Assembly (NCBI GenBank): GCA_034231615.1
Contig: CM067322.1
Span: 104,111,767-104,175,766, forward strand
DNA: 64,000 nt
Source of the DNA: Meghimatium bilineatum
Lineage: Eukaryota > Mollusca > Gastropoda > Stylommatophora > Philomycidae
Reading direction: 5' to 3'
Notes under the pieces: model-generated
What the model was told of the DNA's origin: nothing
The model's database searches: none
The model's input: the letters and a program-made list of their open reading frames with translations, nothing else
Shown: positions 33,863 through 45,524 of the stretch, piece after piece
Numbering within the stretch: position 1 is the first letter of the stretch
How the letters are laid out: each line of letters starts with the position of its first letter
Translations under genes and position numbers: made by a program

Positions 33863-34151
33863 ACAATCATATTTCAAATGTTTAGACACACACTACAATC
33901 CAACAAATGACATTATCACAATGTTTCTTAAGAAGGTCAATTCTTGAAACGTTGACTTCAATCAAAAACTTTTATCATTTTCTCAATTTAAAAACTTGTG
34001 GATGACGATGTTCGTGCTGAGAATGAGCTCAAGGTTACTCTATTTGTTTGTTTTATTTTATGTCTTGACGTGGATGTCAACGAGAAAACAATGAAACAAG
34101 ATTAGCAATAAATCCAAACTGTGCTTCAAGGACATCACAGTTATTTCCTTT
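33863..34151. other. Unassigned sequence
   Basis: No structure recognised. Confidence 0.35.
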
Positions 34152-34375
34152 CTTACTGTCACAGTCTGGGTACATGATCTTACTGTCACAGTCTGGGTAC
34201 ATGATCTTACTGTCACAGTCTGGGTACATGATCTTACTGTCACAGTCTGGGTACATGATCTTGATGTTTACAGTAAGTAGTTGAATGTTAGCTGAGTCAA
34301 AATACCGTGGCAGAGTCAGAACATCGTGGCTGAGTCCGAACATCGTGGCTGAGTCAGAACATCGTGGCTGAGTAC
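34152..34375. repeat. 27-bp (4 copies) and ~19-bp (4 copies) tandem repeats
   Basis: 34152-34260: units with CTTACTGTCACAGTCTGGGT and ACATGAT. 34296-34375: units with GCTGAGTCAGAACATCGTG, the first copy diverged. Confidence 0.93.
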
Positions 34376-34631
34376 CTATAATATAGCACTACTACGTCAA
34401 TATGTTTGTCTGAGTCGAGGTTTTTAGCTACCCCCTTCTCAATAAATATAATTACAGCAATGTACTCACATGTGCTTTACTGGGAGATATATATACAATT
34501 TTCCAAAAACGTTCTGAACAAGTTCTGAAAGAGGAGGTGAATATAAACAAAATATTTTTTTTTAAACTTGATATTCTATGACCAAATAATCCGACATTGT
34601 TTCATCCAACAAAAAATATTTAATATTTGCT

Positions 34632-35166
34632 GCACGGGCCACCAGCAGATCGTGTGAATAATGCTCAACAAGCACGGACCACCAACAGATCGTGTGAATA
34701 GTGTTACACTCAACAAGCACGGACCACCAACAGATCGTGTGAATAGTGTTAAACTGAGCAAGCTAGGACCACCAACAGATCGTGTGAATAGTGTTACACT
34801 CAACAAGCACGGACCACCAACTGATCGTGTGAATAGTGTTAAACTGAGCAAGCTAGGACCACCAACAGATCGTGTGAATAGTGTTACACTCAACAAGCAC
34901 GGACCACCAACTGATCGTGTGAATAGTGTTAAACTGAGCAAGCTAGGACCACCAACAGATCGTGTGAATAGTGTTACACTCAACAAGCACGGACCACCAA
35001 CAGATCGTGTGAATAGTGTTAAACTGAGCAAGCTAGGACCACCAACAGATCGGGTGAATAATGTTAAACTGAGCAAGCTAAGACCACCAACAGAACGTGT
35101 GAATAGTGTTAAACTGAGCAAGCTAGGACCACCAACAGATCGTGTGAATAGTGTTAAATTGAGCAA
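34632..35166. repeat. 45-bp minisatellite organised as 90-bp dimers
   Basis: Two 45-bp unit types, AAGCACGGACCACCAACAGA...TTACACTCAAC and AAGCTAGGACCACCAACAGA...TTAAACTGAGC, alternate strictly from about 34720 to 35010. A 90-bp dimer therefore amplified after the monomers diverged. Open frames on both strands follow from the 15-codon period. Confidence 0.97.
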
Positions 35167-35261
35167 ACATGCTGAACATAAATGCAGCTGAGACACCAGA
35201 TGCTGAGTGTTTTTACTGATACCGGGGAATGAAACACAGCCTGCTCATCTACAACATTGTG

Positions 35262-36748
35262 CTGCATGTGAGAGAGAGACTAGTGCTGCATGTGAGGGAG
35301 AGACTAGTGCTGCATGTGAGAGAGAGACTAGTGCTGCATGTGAGGGAGAGACTAGTGCTGGTCTGGACTAGTGATGCATATGAGAGAGAGAGAGACTAGT
35401 GCTGCATGTGAGAGACTAGTGCTGCATGTGAGAAAGACTAGTGCTGCATGTGAGAGACTAGTGCTGCATGTGTGAGAGACTAGTGCTGCATGTGTGAGAG
35501 AGACTAGTGCTGCATGTGTGAGAGAGACTAGTGCTGGTCTGGACTAGTGCTGCATGTGAGAGAGAGACTAATGCTGCATGTGAGAGACTAGTGCTGCATG
35601 TGAGAAAGACTAGTGCTGAATGTGAGAGAGACTAGTGCTGAATGTGAGAGAGACTAGTGCTGCATGTGAGAAAGACTAGTGCTGAATGTGAGAGAGACTA
35701 GTGCTGAATGTGAGAGAGACTAGTGCTGCATGTGAGAAAGACTAGTGCTGAATGTGAGAGACTAGTGCTGAATGTGAGAGAGACTAGTGCTGCATGTGAG
35801 AAAGACTAGTGCCGCATGTGAGAGAGACCAGTGCTGCATGTGAGAAAGAGACTAGTGTTGGTCTGGACTAGTGATGCATATGAGAGAGAGACTAGTGCTG
35901 CATATGAGAGAGAGACTAGTGCTGCATATGAGAGAGAGACTAGTGATGCATATGAGAGAGAGACTAGTGCTGCATATGAGAGAGAGACTAGTGCCGCATG
36001 TGAGAGAGAGACTAGTGCTGGTCTGGACTAGTGATGCATATGAGAGAGAGACTAGTGCTGCATGTGAGAGAGAGACTAGTGCTGGAAATGAGAGAGAGAC
36101 TAGTGCTGGAAATGAGAGAGAGACTAGTGCTGGAAATGAGAGAGAGACTATTGCTGGAAATGAGAGAGACTAGTGCTGGATACGAGAGAGAGATTAGTGC
36201 TGGAAATGAGAGAGAGACTAGTGCTGCATATGAGAGAGAGACTAGTGCTTCATATGAGAGAGAGACTAGTGCTGGAAATGAGAGAGAGACTAGTGCTGGA
36301 AATGAGAGAGAGACTAGTGCTGGAAATGAGAGAGAGACTAGTGCTGGAAATGAGAGAGAGACTAGTGCTGGAAATGAGAGAGAGACTAGTGCTGGAAATG
36401 AGAGAGAGACTAGTGCTGGAAATGAGAGAGAGACTAGTGCTGGAAATAGAGAGAGACTAGTGCTGGAAATGAGAGAGAGAGACTAGTGCTGGAAATGAGA
36501 GAGAGACTAGTGCTGGAAATGAGAGAGAGACTAGTGCTGGAAATGAGAGAGAGACTAGTGCTGGAAATGGGAGAGAGACTAGTGCTGGAAATGAGAGAGA
36601 GACTAGTGCTGGAAATGAGAGAGAGACTAGTACTGGAAATGAGAGAGAGAGACTAGTGCTGGAAATGAGAGAGAGAGACTAGTGCTGGAAATGAGAGAGA
36701 GAGACTAGTGCTGGAAATGAGAGAGAGAGACTAGTGCTGGAAATGTAC
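35262..36748. repeat. ~24-bp minisatellite with GA-rich core
   Basis: About 60 units of GACTAGTGCTGGAAATGAGA plus GAGA, with CTGCATGTGAG and CTGCATATGAG forms in the left half and CTGGAAATGAG in the right half. The number of GA dinucleotides varies by slippage. A longer form containing GGTCTGGACTAGTG recurs four times in the left half. Confidence 0.97.
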
Positions 36749-36837
36749 TGAGAAAAGTGTCTTTATAAGAAGATCGCTCAATGTAAAGTAAAGCAGAAAC
36801 AGAGAACAGCAAATGCAAATGTTATCAGACATTTCTT

Positions 36838-37979
36838 CAGAGATGTTACCAACACTGTAGACAGTCTCCCAGAGATGTTACCAACACTGTAGACAGTCTC
36901 CCAGAGATGTTACCAACACTGTAGACAGTCTCCCAGAGATGTTACCAACACTGTAGACAGTCTCCCAGAGATGTTACCAACACTGTAGACAGTCTCCCAG
37001 AGATGTTACCAACACTGTAGACAGTCTCCCAGAGATGTTACCAACACTGTAGACAGTCTCCCAGAGATGTTACCAACACTGTAGACAGTCTCCCAGAGAT
37101 GTTACCAACACTGTAGACAGTCTCCCAGAGATGTTACCAACACTGTAGACAGTCTCTCAGAGATGTTACCAACACTGTAGACAGTCTCCCAGAGATGTTA
37201 CCAACACTGTAGACAGTCTCCCAGAGATGTTACCAACACTGTAGACAGTCTCCCAGAGATGTTACCAACACTGTAGACAGTCTCCCAGAGATGTTACCAA
37301 CACTGTAGACAGTCTCCCAGAGATGTTACCAACACTGTAGACAGTCTCCCAGAGATGTTATCAACACTGTAGACAGTCTCCCAGAGATGTTACCAACACT
37401 GTAGACAGTCTCCCAGAGATGTTACCAACACTGTAGACAGTCTCCCAGAGATGTTACCAACACTGTAGACAGTCTCCCAGAGATGTTACCAACACTGTAG
37501 ACAGTCTCCCAGAGATGTTACCAACACTGTAGACAGTCTCTCAGAGATATTACCAACACTGTAGACAGTCTCTCAGAGATGTTACCAACACTGTAGACAG
37601 TCTCTCAGAGATGTTACCAACACTGTAGACAGTCTCCCAGAGATGTTACCAACACTGTAGACAGTATCCCAGAGATGTTACCAACACTGTAGACAGTCTC
37701 TCAGAGATGTTACCAACACTGTAGACAGTCTCTCAGAGATGTTACCAACACTGTAGACAGTCTCTCATAGATGTTACCAACACTGTAGACCGTCTCTCAG
37801 AGATGTTACCAACACTGTAGACAGTCTCTCAGAGATGTTACCAACACTGTAGACCGTCTCTTAAAGATGTTACCAACACTGTAGACAGTCTCTCAGAGAT
37901 GTTACCAACACTGTAGACCGTCTCTCAGAGATGTTACCAACACTGTAGACAGTCTCTCAGAGATGTTACCAACACTGCA
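36838..37979. repeat. 32-bp minisatellite, about 36 copies
   Basis: Very uniform units of CAGAGATGTTACCAACACTG plus TAGACAGTCTCC. The right third carries a CTCTCAG form and some GACCGTC variants, so homogenisation is regional. Confidence 0.98.
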
Positions 37980-38057
37980 GATAGTGATAAAACTATTTGC
38001 AATCGCTTTCACGATGTCAACCTTCATGCTTGGTGTCCATCAGTTAACACCTGAGTG

Positions 38058-38690
38058 CTGCCCACAGAGCAGCTGGTTTAACATGGCGTATACTGCCCAC
38101 AGAACAGCTGGTTTAACATGGCGTATGCTGCCCACAGAACAGCTGGTTTAACATGGCGTATACTGCCCACAGAGCAGCTGGTTTAACATGGCGTATACTG
38201 CCCACAGAGCAGCTGGTTTAACATGGCGTATACTGCCCACAGAGCAGCTGGTTTAACATGGCGTATACTGCCCACAGAGCAGCTGGTTTAACATGGCGTA
38301 TACTGCCCACAGAGCAGCTGGTTTAACATGGCGTATGCTGCCCACAGAACAGCTGGTTTAACATGGCGTATACTGCCCACAGAACAGCTGGTTTAACATG
38401 GCGTATACTGCCCACAGAGCAGCTGGTTTAACATGGCGTATACTGCCCACAGAGCAGCTGGATTAACATGGCGTATACTGCCCACAGAGCAGCTGGTTTA
38501 ACATGGCGTATGCTGCCCACAGAACAGCTGGTTTAACATGGCGTATACTGCCCACAGAACAGCTGGTTTAACATGGCGTATACTGCCCACAGAGCAGCTG
38601 GTTTAACATGGCGTATACTGCCCACAGAGCAGCTGGTTTAACATGGCGTATACTGCCCACAGAGCAGCTGGTTTAACATGGCGTATGCTG
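38058..38690. repeat. 35-bp minisatellite, 18 copies
   Basis: Units of TGCCCACAGAGCAGCTGGTT plus TAACATGGCGTATAC. ACAGAAC and TATGCTG variants recur as a block, indicating multi-unit duplication. Each unit contains CAGCTG. Confidence 0.97.
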
Positions 38691-38727
38691 AACGTATATT
38701 AGCGACAGCCACGGTAACCTAATGTTC

Positions 38728-39235
38728 ACAGTTTGTGTCCCGGTTTTCCTTGGAGCAGACATATAGACGAATCAGGATGTGGCGGCGTCGTGGTCAAGGC
38801 TAAGCTGATGTTGCGGTACTCGAACGTAAATGATATGATAGGGGATCAATGACGGTGTGGGGAGGCATTCGTTTACTCCACAGAACCCCCTCCCTCATCA
38901 TGTAGTTGTGACTGCTGGGTGATGCGATTCTACCTCCTCTTACCGTCGCAACACTGAAAGTTATTCAGCACAATAGCAGTCCTTCAAGATGAGATTTCAA
39001 GTTTTCGTGCAATAATTGTTTTCCAGCAACAAACGGCTGTCGCTAGAATGGATTGACTGGCAATCAATCCTCATATGAATCCTATAGGGCATGATTGGAA
39101 CGCGCTGTAAGACAAGCTAAACATCATCAACCACATCCAGCAATTCTGCATGGACTGATTCAGATACTTGAGAATCAATGGCAGAGAGTCCCACCAATGT
39201 TTCCATTACAGGAATATCATTGTCTTGTATCATGC
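38728..39235 (+). pseudogene. Tc1-like transposase relic
   Basis: Frames joined by several breaks read SRFSLEQTYRRIRMWRRRG, then GSMTVWGGIR (the GSVMVWGGI motif before the second catalytic Asp), a damaged centre, then NPIGHDWNAL and QPHPAILHGLIQILENQWQR. In Tc1 transposases the third catalytic residue is the Glu of NPIEHxWD. Here the codon is Gly, on top of frameshifts, so the copy is dead. No terminal inverted repeats found. The 35-bp array abuts its 5' side. Confidence 0.85.
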
Positions 39236-39264
39236 GACAGCGGTGTCTTTAAAATCCCGCAAAT

Positions 39265-39460
39265 AATGAAGGATACACAAGGCTCTGACATTGTCATTGT
39301 TGTCTCATGTGAAGGATACACGAGGCTCTGACATTGTCATCGTTGTCTCATGTGTTATATAAAAGTCTGCAAATATGAATTCTTATTTGTCTCATCTGTG
39401 ATATGAATGTCTGCCAGTTTTTACCATGCTTGCCTAATCTGTGATATGAATGTCTGCTTC
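39265..39460. repeat. Short duplications (43 bp x2; ~40 bp x2)
   Basis: GAAGGATACACAAGGCTCTG...TCTCATGT occurs twice at 39265-39353. TCTGTGATATGAATGTCTGC occurs twice between 39390 and 39455. Confidence 0.88.
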
Positions 39461-39832
39461 AAGAGTATATAAATATGTTTACAACATAAACAACATAAAG
39501 CTTGACAAACACCTGGTTATATAGCCTAGAATACATACCTTGTCTTGTATGGTCTATTATTTACCTGGGAATGTAAAGGTGTCGCAATAACACGCCAGGT
39601 AAGGCATATTCTTGTTAATGGGGAAATATATGGCTAGTATTTGTAGCTAGAAATAGAAGATCGTGAACCAGACCTATATTCCTTAGTTCAAAGATCGATG
39701 TCACAGATCATAGGCTATTGGTCATACATTTTTGTTGTTGTTAGTTGATTGATGTTACAGTTTTGACTGCCTCTTGTATACATTGTTATAATAAAGTCGA
39801 CATTTACATATTTTTTCTCCATATATTATTTC
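39461..39832. other. Unassigned sequence
   Basis: AT-rich. No motif recognised. Confidence 0.4.
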
Positions 39833-41745
39833 TCTCCCTGTCTGTATACTCTCCCAGTCTGTATACTTCTCTCCCAGTCTGTATACTTCTCTCCCTGTCT
39901 GTATACTCTCCCAGTCTGTATACTTCTCTCCCAGTCTGTATACTTCTCCCAGTCTGTATACTTCTCTCCCAGTCTGTATACTTCTCTCCCAGTCTGTATA
40001 CTTCTCTCCCTGTCTGTATACTTCTCTCCCAGTCTGTATACTTCTCCCAGTCTGTATACTTCTCTCCCAGTCTGTATACTTCTCTCCCAGTATGTATACT
40101 TCTCCCAGTCTGTATACTTCTCTCCCAGTCTGTATACTTCTCTCCCAGTCTGTATACTTCTCTCCCAGTCTGTATACTTCTCCCAGTCTGTATACTTCTC
40201 TCCCAGTCTGTATACTTCTCTCCCAGTATGTATACTTCTCCCAGTCTGTATACTTCTCCAAGTCTGTATACTTCTCCCAGTCTGTATACTTCTCTCCCAG
40301 TCTGTATACTTCTCTCCCAGTCTGTATACTTCTCTCCCAGTCTGTATACTTCTCTCCCAGTCTGTATACTTCTCCCAGTCTGTATACTTCTCCCAGTCTG
40401 TATACTTCTCTCCCAGTCTGTATACTTCTCTCCCAGTCTGTATACTTCTCTCCCAGTCTGTATACTTCTCTCCTAGTCTGTATACTTCTCTCCCAGTCTG
40501 TATACTTCTCCCAGTCTGTATACTTCTCTCCCAGTCTGTATACTTCTCTCCCAGTCTGTATACTTCTCCCAGTCTGTATACTTCTCCCAGTCTGTATACT
40601 TCTCTCCCAGTCTGTATACTTCTCCCAGTCTGTATACTTCTCTCCCAGTCTGTATACTTCTCTCCCAGTCTGTATACTTCTCTCCCAGTCTGTATACTTC
40701 TCTCCCAGTCTGTATACTTCTCTCCCAGTCTGTATACTTCTTTCCCAGTCTGTATACTTCTCCCAGTCTGTATACTTCTCTCCCAGTCTGTATACTTCTC
40801 TCCCAGTCTGTATACTTCTCTCCCAGTCTGTATACTTCTCCCAGTCTGTATACTTCTCCCAGTCTGTATACTTCTCTCCCAGTCTGTATACTTCTCTCCC
40901 AGTCTGTATAATTCTCTCCCAGTCTGTATACTTCTCCCAGTCTGTATACTTCTCCCAGTCTGTATACTTCTCTCCCAGTCTGTATACTTCTCTCCCAGTC
41001 TGTATACTTCTCTCCCAGTCTGTATACTTCTCTCCCAGTCTGTATACTTCTCCCAGTCTGTATACTTCTCCCAGTCTGTATACTTCTCTCCCAGTCTGTA
41101 TACTTCTCTCCCAGTCTGTATACTTCTCTCCCAGTCTGTATACTTCTCTCCCAGTCTGTATACTTCTCTCCCAGTCTGTATACTTCTCCCAGTCTGTATA
41201 CTTCTCTTCCAGTCTGTATACTTCTCTCCCAGTCTGTATACTTCTCCCAGTCTGTATACTTCTCCCAGTCTGTATACTTCTCTCCCAGTCTGTATACTTC
41301 TCTCCCAGTCTGTATACTTCTCTCCCAGTCTGTATACTTCTCCCAGTCTGTATACTTCTCTCCCAGTCTGTATACTTCTCTCGCAGTCTGTATACTTCTC
41401 TCTCAGTCTGTATACTTCTCTCCCAGTCTGTATACTTCTCCCAGTCTGTATACTTCTCCAAGTCTGTATTCTTCTCTCCCAGTCTGTATACTTCTCTCCC
41501 TGTCTGTATACGTCTCTCCCAGTCTGTATACTTCTCTCCCAGTCTGTATACTTCTCCCAGTCTGTATACTTCTCCCAGTCTGTATACTTCTCTCCCAGTC
41601 TGTATACTTCTCTCCCAGTCTGTATACTTCTCTCCCAGTCTGTATACTTCTCCCAGTCTGTATACTTCTCCCAGTCTGTATACTTCTCTCCCAGTCTGTA
41701 TACTTCTCTCCCAGTCTGTATACTTCTCTCCCAGTCTTTATACTT
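39833..41745. repeat. 18/20-bp minisatellite, about 98 copies
   Basis: Two interspersed unit lengths, CCCAGTCTGTATACTTCTCT (20 bp) and the same minus CT (18 bp). Frames shift along the array, producing long but meaningless open frames on both strands. The mixture of 18- and 20-bp units recurs in similar orders across the array. Confidence 0.98.
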
Positions 41746-41880
41746 CAGAGAAGAAGCGTTTACTGCGTTGTATTTGACATGTTTATCTTTGTAACTGGTT
41801 CTTTCGTCCTATTTTTAATTTCTTGTTGGTGTAGGGAGACAGTGCTATACTTCTGTATATTTCTTGTTGGCAGTGCTATC

Positions 41881-41881
<1 letters not shown>

Positions 41882-41974
<93 letters not shown>
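41882..41974. repeat. (TA)n microsatellite, about 46 repeats
   Basis: Uninterrupted alternating TA of about 93 bp, able to extrude as a cruciform. It lies between the 18/20-bp array and a short 20-bp array. Confidence 0.97.
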
Positions 41975-41976
<2 letters not shown>

Positions 41977-41984
41977 ATAATCGA

Positions 41985-42090
41985 CTACTACGACTACTCA
42001 CCTTTAACTACGACTACTCACCTTCTACTACGACTACTCACCTTCTACTACGACTACTCACCTTTTACTACGACTACTCACCTTCTACTA
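41985..42090. repeat. 20-bp minisatellite, about 5 copies
   Basis: The unit is ACTACGACTACTCACCTTCT with T/C changes at the end. Confidence 0.95.
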
Positions 42091-42344
42091 CAACCAATCA
42101 TGCATGTTGTAAGATAACACTAGTGAGGGTTTAGTGTCGGATTGGCTATCTCTATTACAAAGAAAAGTCAGCCCAAATATTTGTAAGAAATCCCGACCAG
42201 TTCAGCTACAAGAACAAAAAACAAAAGAGATTGAGAAACATGACTGAATATGTGATATTTACAGATATAAAGACAATTATGGAAGCTGTCTGGTCAACGT
42301 GTGCTGGGGAGGATGGTGATAAGTATGGCAGAAAGACAGAATTG

Positions 42345-42460
42345 CAAAAATAATGGATGATTTCAGATTTATTGATTTAGAAAATAATGGAAGATTTCAG
42401 ATTTATTGATTTAGAAAATAATGGATGATTTCAGATTTATTGATTTAGAAAACAATGGAT
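42345..42460. repeat. ~34-bp tandem repeat, 3 copies
   Basis: Units contain AATGGATGATTTCAGATTTA and TTGATTTAGAAA. Confidence 0.93.
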
Positions 42461-42771
42461 GATTGATGATGTTCTGAGTAGAAACATGTAGAAATGTAAA
42501 GATGATTCAAGATGTACTTAGTAGATAGATTCAGAAATTAAAAAAAAATTCCAGATCTACTGATTAAATTAGCTAGGAATGTAAAGCTAAAATGACACAC
42601 GAATTTGAAAATATGCGTACATGTGTTTCCGTACTGCTGAGTACCGTGTCTGTCTTAGTCACGTGAATACGCATACAAAGGGTGAGTACTCTTATCTATA
42701 CGTTATAACTAAACAAATGGTCGGAGGGTGTCCGACAAAGTGGAGGGTGCCGCAGTAACCTAATGAACAAA
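42461..42771. other. Unassigned sequence
   Basis: No recognisable TE or array before the inverted-repeat arm begins. Confidence 0.4.
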
Positions 42772-43446
42772 TAGTAAAGCAAAATGAATTAAACAGGTTA
42801 CTGAAAACACCTTAGCTATGAATAAAAATATATTAAAAAGTATATATAAAAAACATACAATAAAACTAAACAGGACAATTCTCCACGTATCGGCTCAAAT
42901 GGAACCTTTTTCAAGAGAAAAACAACAGTAAACAACACAATAATAAACAGAATATATGACTTAGCCTGTCTAGAGCCACGTCTCAAAAACATAAACCACG
43001 TCTCCATGACGCAGGATTTTAAACACATTTAGTAAAAGAGAATATGCGTGCATTCATTATAAACAAACTGGAAAGTGGGAAATTAGAGGAAATATAGATG
43101 TGGTTTATAATGAATGCAAGAATAGTATAAGAAAAAGACCCCTTATGTCACTTTATCAGACATGCAGGTTTTAAGAACATAGTCACAACAGGCAAGACTG
43201 AAGGGAACAGGGACAGATGGGGACAACGTGAGAAAATATTAGTTTGACAACCTAGCAAGGCATGGACACAACAACGATCCTGATAACAATACTGTGGACA
43301 GAGAGCCATGGTCGCCTACGCCAACCAGAATGGCATATGATAATGATTGATGAGTAATGATGAGGTTTTGTGGTGGTGGGGTGAGTGGGTTTGTGGAATG
43401 AAGGATACAAGAAGAATCATCATTTGAAAACGCATGGAATGAATGT
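42772..43446 (+). repeat. Inverted-repeat arm 1
   Basis: Contains CACGTCTCCATGACGCAGGA, CAGGCAAGACTGAAGGGAAC and, at its inner end, GCATGGAATGAATGT. All are matched in reverse by arm 2. The arms share no tandem structure. Confidence 0.92.
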
Positions 43447-43852
43447 CAAACCAAATATAGACATAAACATATATATAAAACCAAACCTAAACATACATAG
43501 AAATGCATACACACACCAAGAGTTAAGAAATAAATATATAACAAAATGGACACAGATGTGAAAGATACATGTGTGGGCACCCATCGAAGAGACAACTACA
43601 ATAACACCGAGGAAATCAAAGTTTAAATATGTAAATGATTGAATAATAACAATATGGCATTCTATTGTATAATTGATGTACTAGAGTACAAAATAATCAC
43701 ATGTTGACATACACAAACAAAAGAAGACATAAAGGAAATATATAGAAGTACGGCAAACACAAAAATAATTACTCACGAAAGTGTACAAAAACAAAGAATT
43801 ACAAGAATCCGTGCAATACGGGAGTAGAAGGTATAAAGAAAAGGTGGGTAAC

Positions 43853-44570
43853 TCAAACAAAACGGTGATTAATGTTAATTCCGTGTGGTTGTAAGACTCC
43901 CATATGACAAATGAGACGATATTCCAAGGACTGACGTTGCCGGTCACCGGTATAACAACGTAACAAACCGGTTACAGAGACATCAGAGCTACCATGATGT
44001 GACGGGCTGTTAAAATGATTAGCCACTGGGGAGTCACGATGATTAGTGATATCTCTCAAATGTTCGGCGAATCTATCTGCTAAACGTCTACCAGTCTCAC
44101 CAATATACTTCATATCACAACGCTTACATATGATAGAGTATATTAAATTACGGGACAAACATGAAAAAGAATCATGAATATCAAAGTATTGATTTAGGAA
44201 ACTGTAAAATAGGAGTGAGAATAACAAAAGGGCAAGTCAAACAATTTCGATGACAAGGGACAGTTCCTAGTTGACCTGCAGAAGTGCGCAGACGAGAATG
44301 AACTAAGAGATCCAGAAGGTTTCTGTCCCTCCGAAAAGCGACTAGTGGAAGAGAGGGAAATGAAGGACTGGAGATGGGATCTAACTGGAGGATAGAGAAA
44401 TGTCGTAATAGGATACGTAGTGCCGGCATATTATGAGGATGAAAAGTGATAGCCAGTATTGGGCGATCAGAGGTATGTAAACATTCATTCCATGCGTTTT
44501 CAAATGATGATTCTTCTTGTATCCTACCTTCCTCAAACCCCCTCACCCCACCACCACACAACCTCATCAT
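43853..44570 (-). pseudogene. Penelope-like element C-terminal ORF with GIY-YIG domain (one frameshift)
   Basis: First frame (44570 to about 44210): PILAITFHPHNMPALRILLR, LVAFRRDRNLLDLLVHSRLR and GTVPCHRNCLTCPFV, the linker with Cys pairs. Second frame (44227-43853): SRNLIYSIICKRCDMKYIGE followed by TGRRLADRFAEHLRDI, the GIY-YIG core (here LIY...YIG) with the conserved Arg. The ORF ends RQSLEYRLICHMGVLQPHGI plus a short tail and stop. The GIY-YIG nuclease nicks target DNA for retrotransposition in this family. One frameshift near 44215 separates the halves. The first codons overlap arm 2, so the true start is outside this fragment. Confidence 0.88.
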
Positions 44571-45156
44571 TACTCATCAATCATTATCATATGCCATTCT
44601 GGTTGGCGTAGGCGACCATGGCTCTCTGTCCACAGTATTGTTATCAGGATCGTTGTTGTTTCCATGCCTTGCTAGGTTGTCAAACTAATATTTTCTCACG
44701 TTGTCCCCATCTGTCTCTGTTCCCTTCAGTTTTGCCTGTTGTGACTATGTTCTTAAAACCTGCCTGTCTGATAAAGTGACAAAAGGGGTCTTTTTTATAT
44801 TATTCTTGCATTCATTATAAACCACATCTATATTGCCTCTAATTTCCCACTTTCCAGTTTGTTTATAATGAATGCACGCATTTTCTCTTTTACTAAATGT
44901 GTTTACAATCCTGCGTCATGGAGACGTGGTTTTATGTTTTTGAGACGTGGCTCTAGACAGGCTAAGTCACTATTCTGTTTATTATTGTGGTGTTTACTGT
45001 TATTTGTCTCTGGAAAAAGGTTCCATTTGAGCCGATACGTGGAGAATTGTCCTGTTTAGTTTTATTGTATGTTTTTTATATATACTTTTATATATATATT
45101 TTTATTCATAGCTAAGGTGTTTTTAGTAACCTGTTCTATTCATTTTGCTTTATTAT
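44480..45156 (-). repeat. Inverted-repeat arm 2
   Basis: Reverse complement of arm 1. Its inner end overlaps the upstream edge of the GIY-YIG reading frame. It has small indels relative to arm 1, for example in the TTTATATATA stretch near 45078-45105. Confidence 0.92.
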
Positions 45157-45477
45157 GTATACGTTATTGTGTTCTGGATAAAATCTGTTACTATTGCTGC
45201 AAATATTGCTGTCTAGTCAGGGCCGGATTAAGCCATCTTGGTGCCCTAGGTACAAACACACATGGGTGCCTCCTTCTGCCTCGGGCCACCGATCCTCCAC
45301 TGACCGCTGGTATGTTCAATATTATGCAGAAATCTAACAAGGTAAACCGTTGTTATTGCATATGTTTGTATTACTCTCACACATATAAAACCTACAATAA
45401 GGTATTTCTGTATTAAAATGAATAGTAAATTATTTTTGTAATAATAATAACAGACAAAAATACTGCAACTTTTTGTA

Positions 45478-45479
<2 letters not shown>

Positions 45480-45513
<34 letters not shown>
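45480..45513. repeat. (GA)n microsatellite
   Basis: About 17 GA dinucleotides inside the hAT element. Confidence 0.95.
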
Positions 45514-45514
<1 letters not shown>

Positions 45515-45524
45515 ACACGTTTAC

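Larger units (their letters stand above)
42772..45156 (-). mobile_element. Penelope-like element relic between 675-bp inverted arms
   Basis: Two arms, 42772-43446 and 44480-45156, are reverse complements of each other with only scattered differences. They flank 1,033 bp encoding, on the minus strand, the C-terminal part of a Penelope-like element ORF with a GIY-YIG nuclease domain. Penelope-like retroelements are known to carry LTR-like ends in direct or inverted orientation, and the structure fits that. The reverse transcriptase domain is absent. A general foldback produced by another mechanism is an alternative explanation. Confidence 0.78.

Noticed and set aside
39745..41777. Long open frames over the 18/20-bp array on both strands
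   Set aside because: Mixed 18- and 20-bp units shift frame unpredictably and the peptides are low complexity. This is an array artefact.
42816..45059. Paired ORFs containing FLRRGSRQAKS as a conserved small gene
   Set aside because: They are the same sequence seen twice because the inverted arms are copies. There is no independent evidence of coding.
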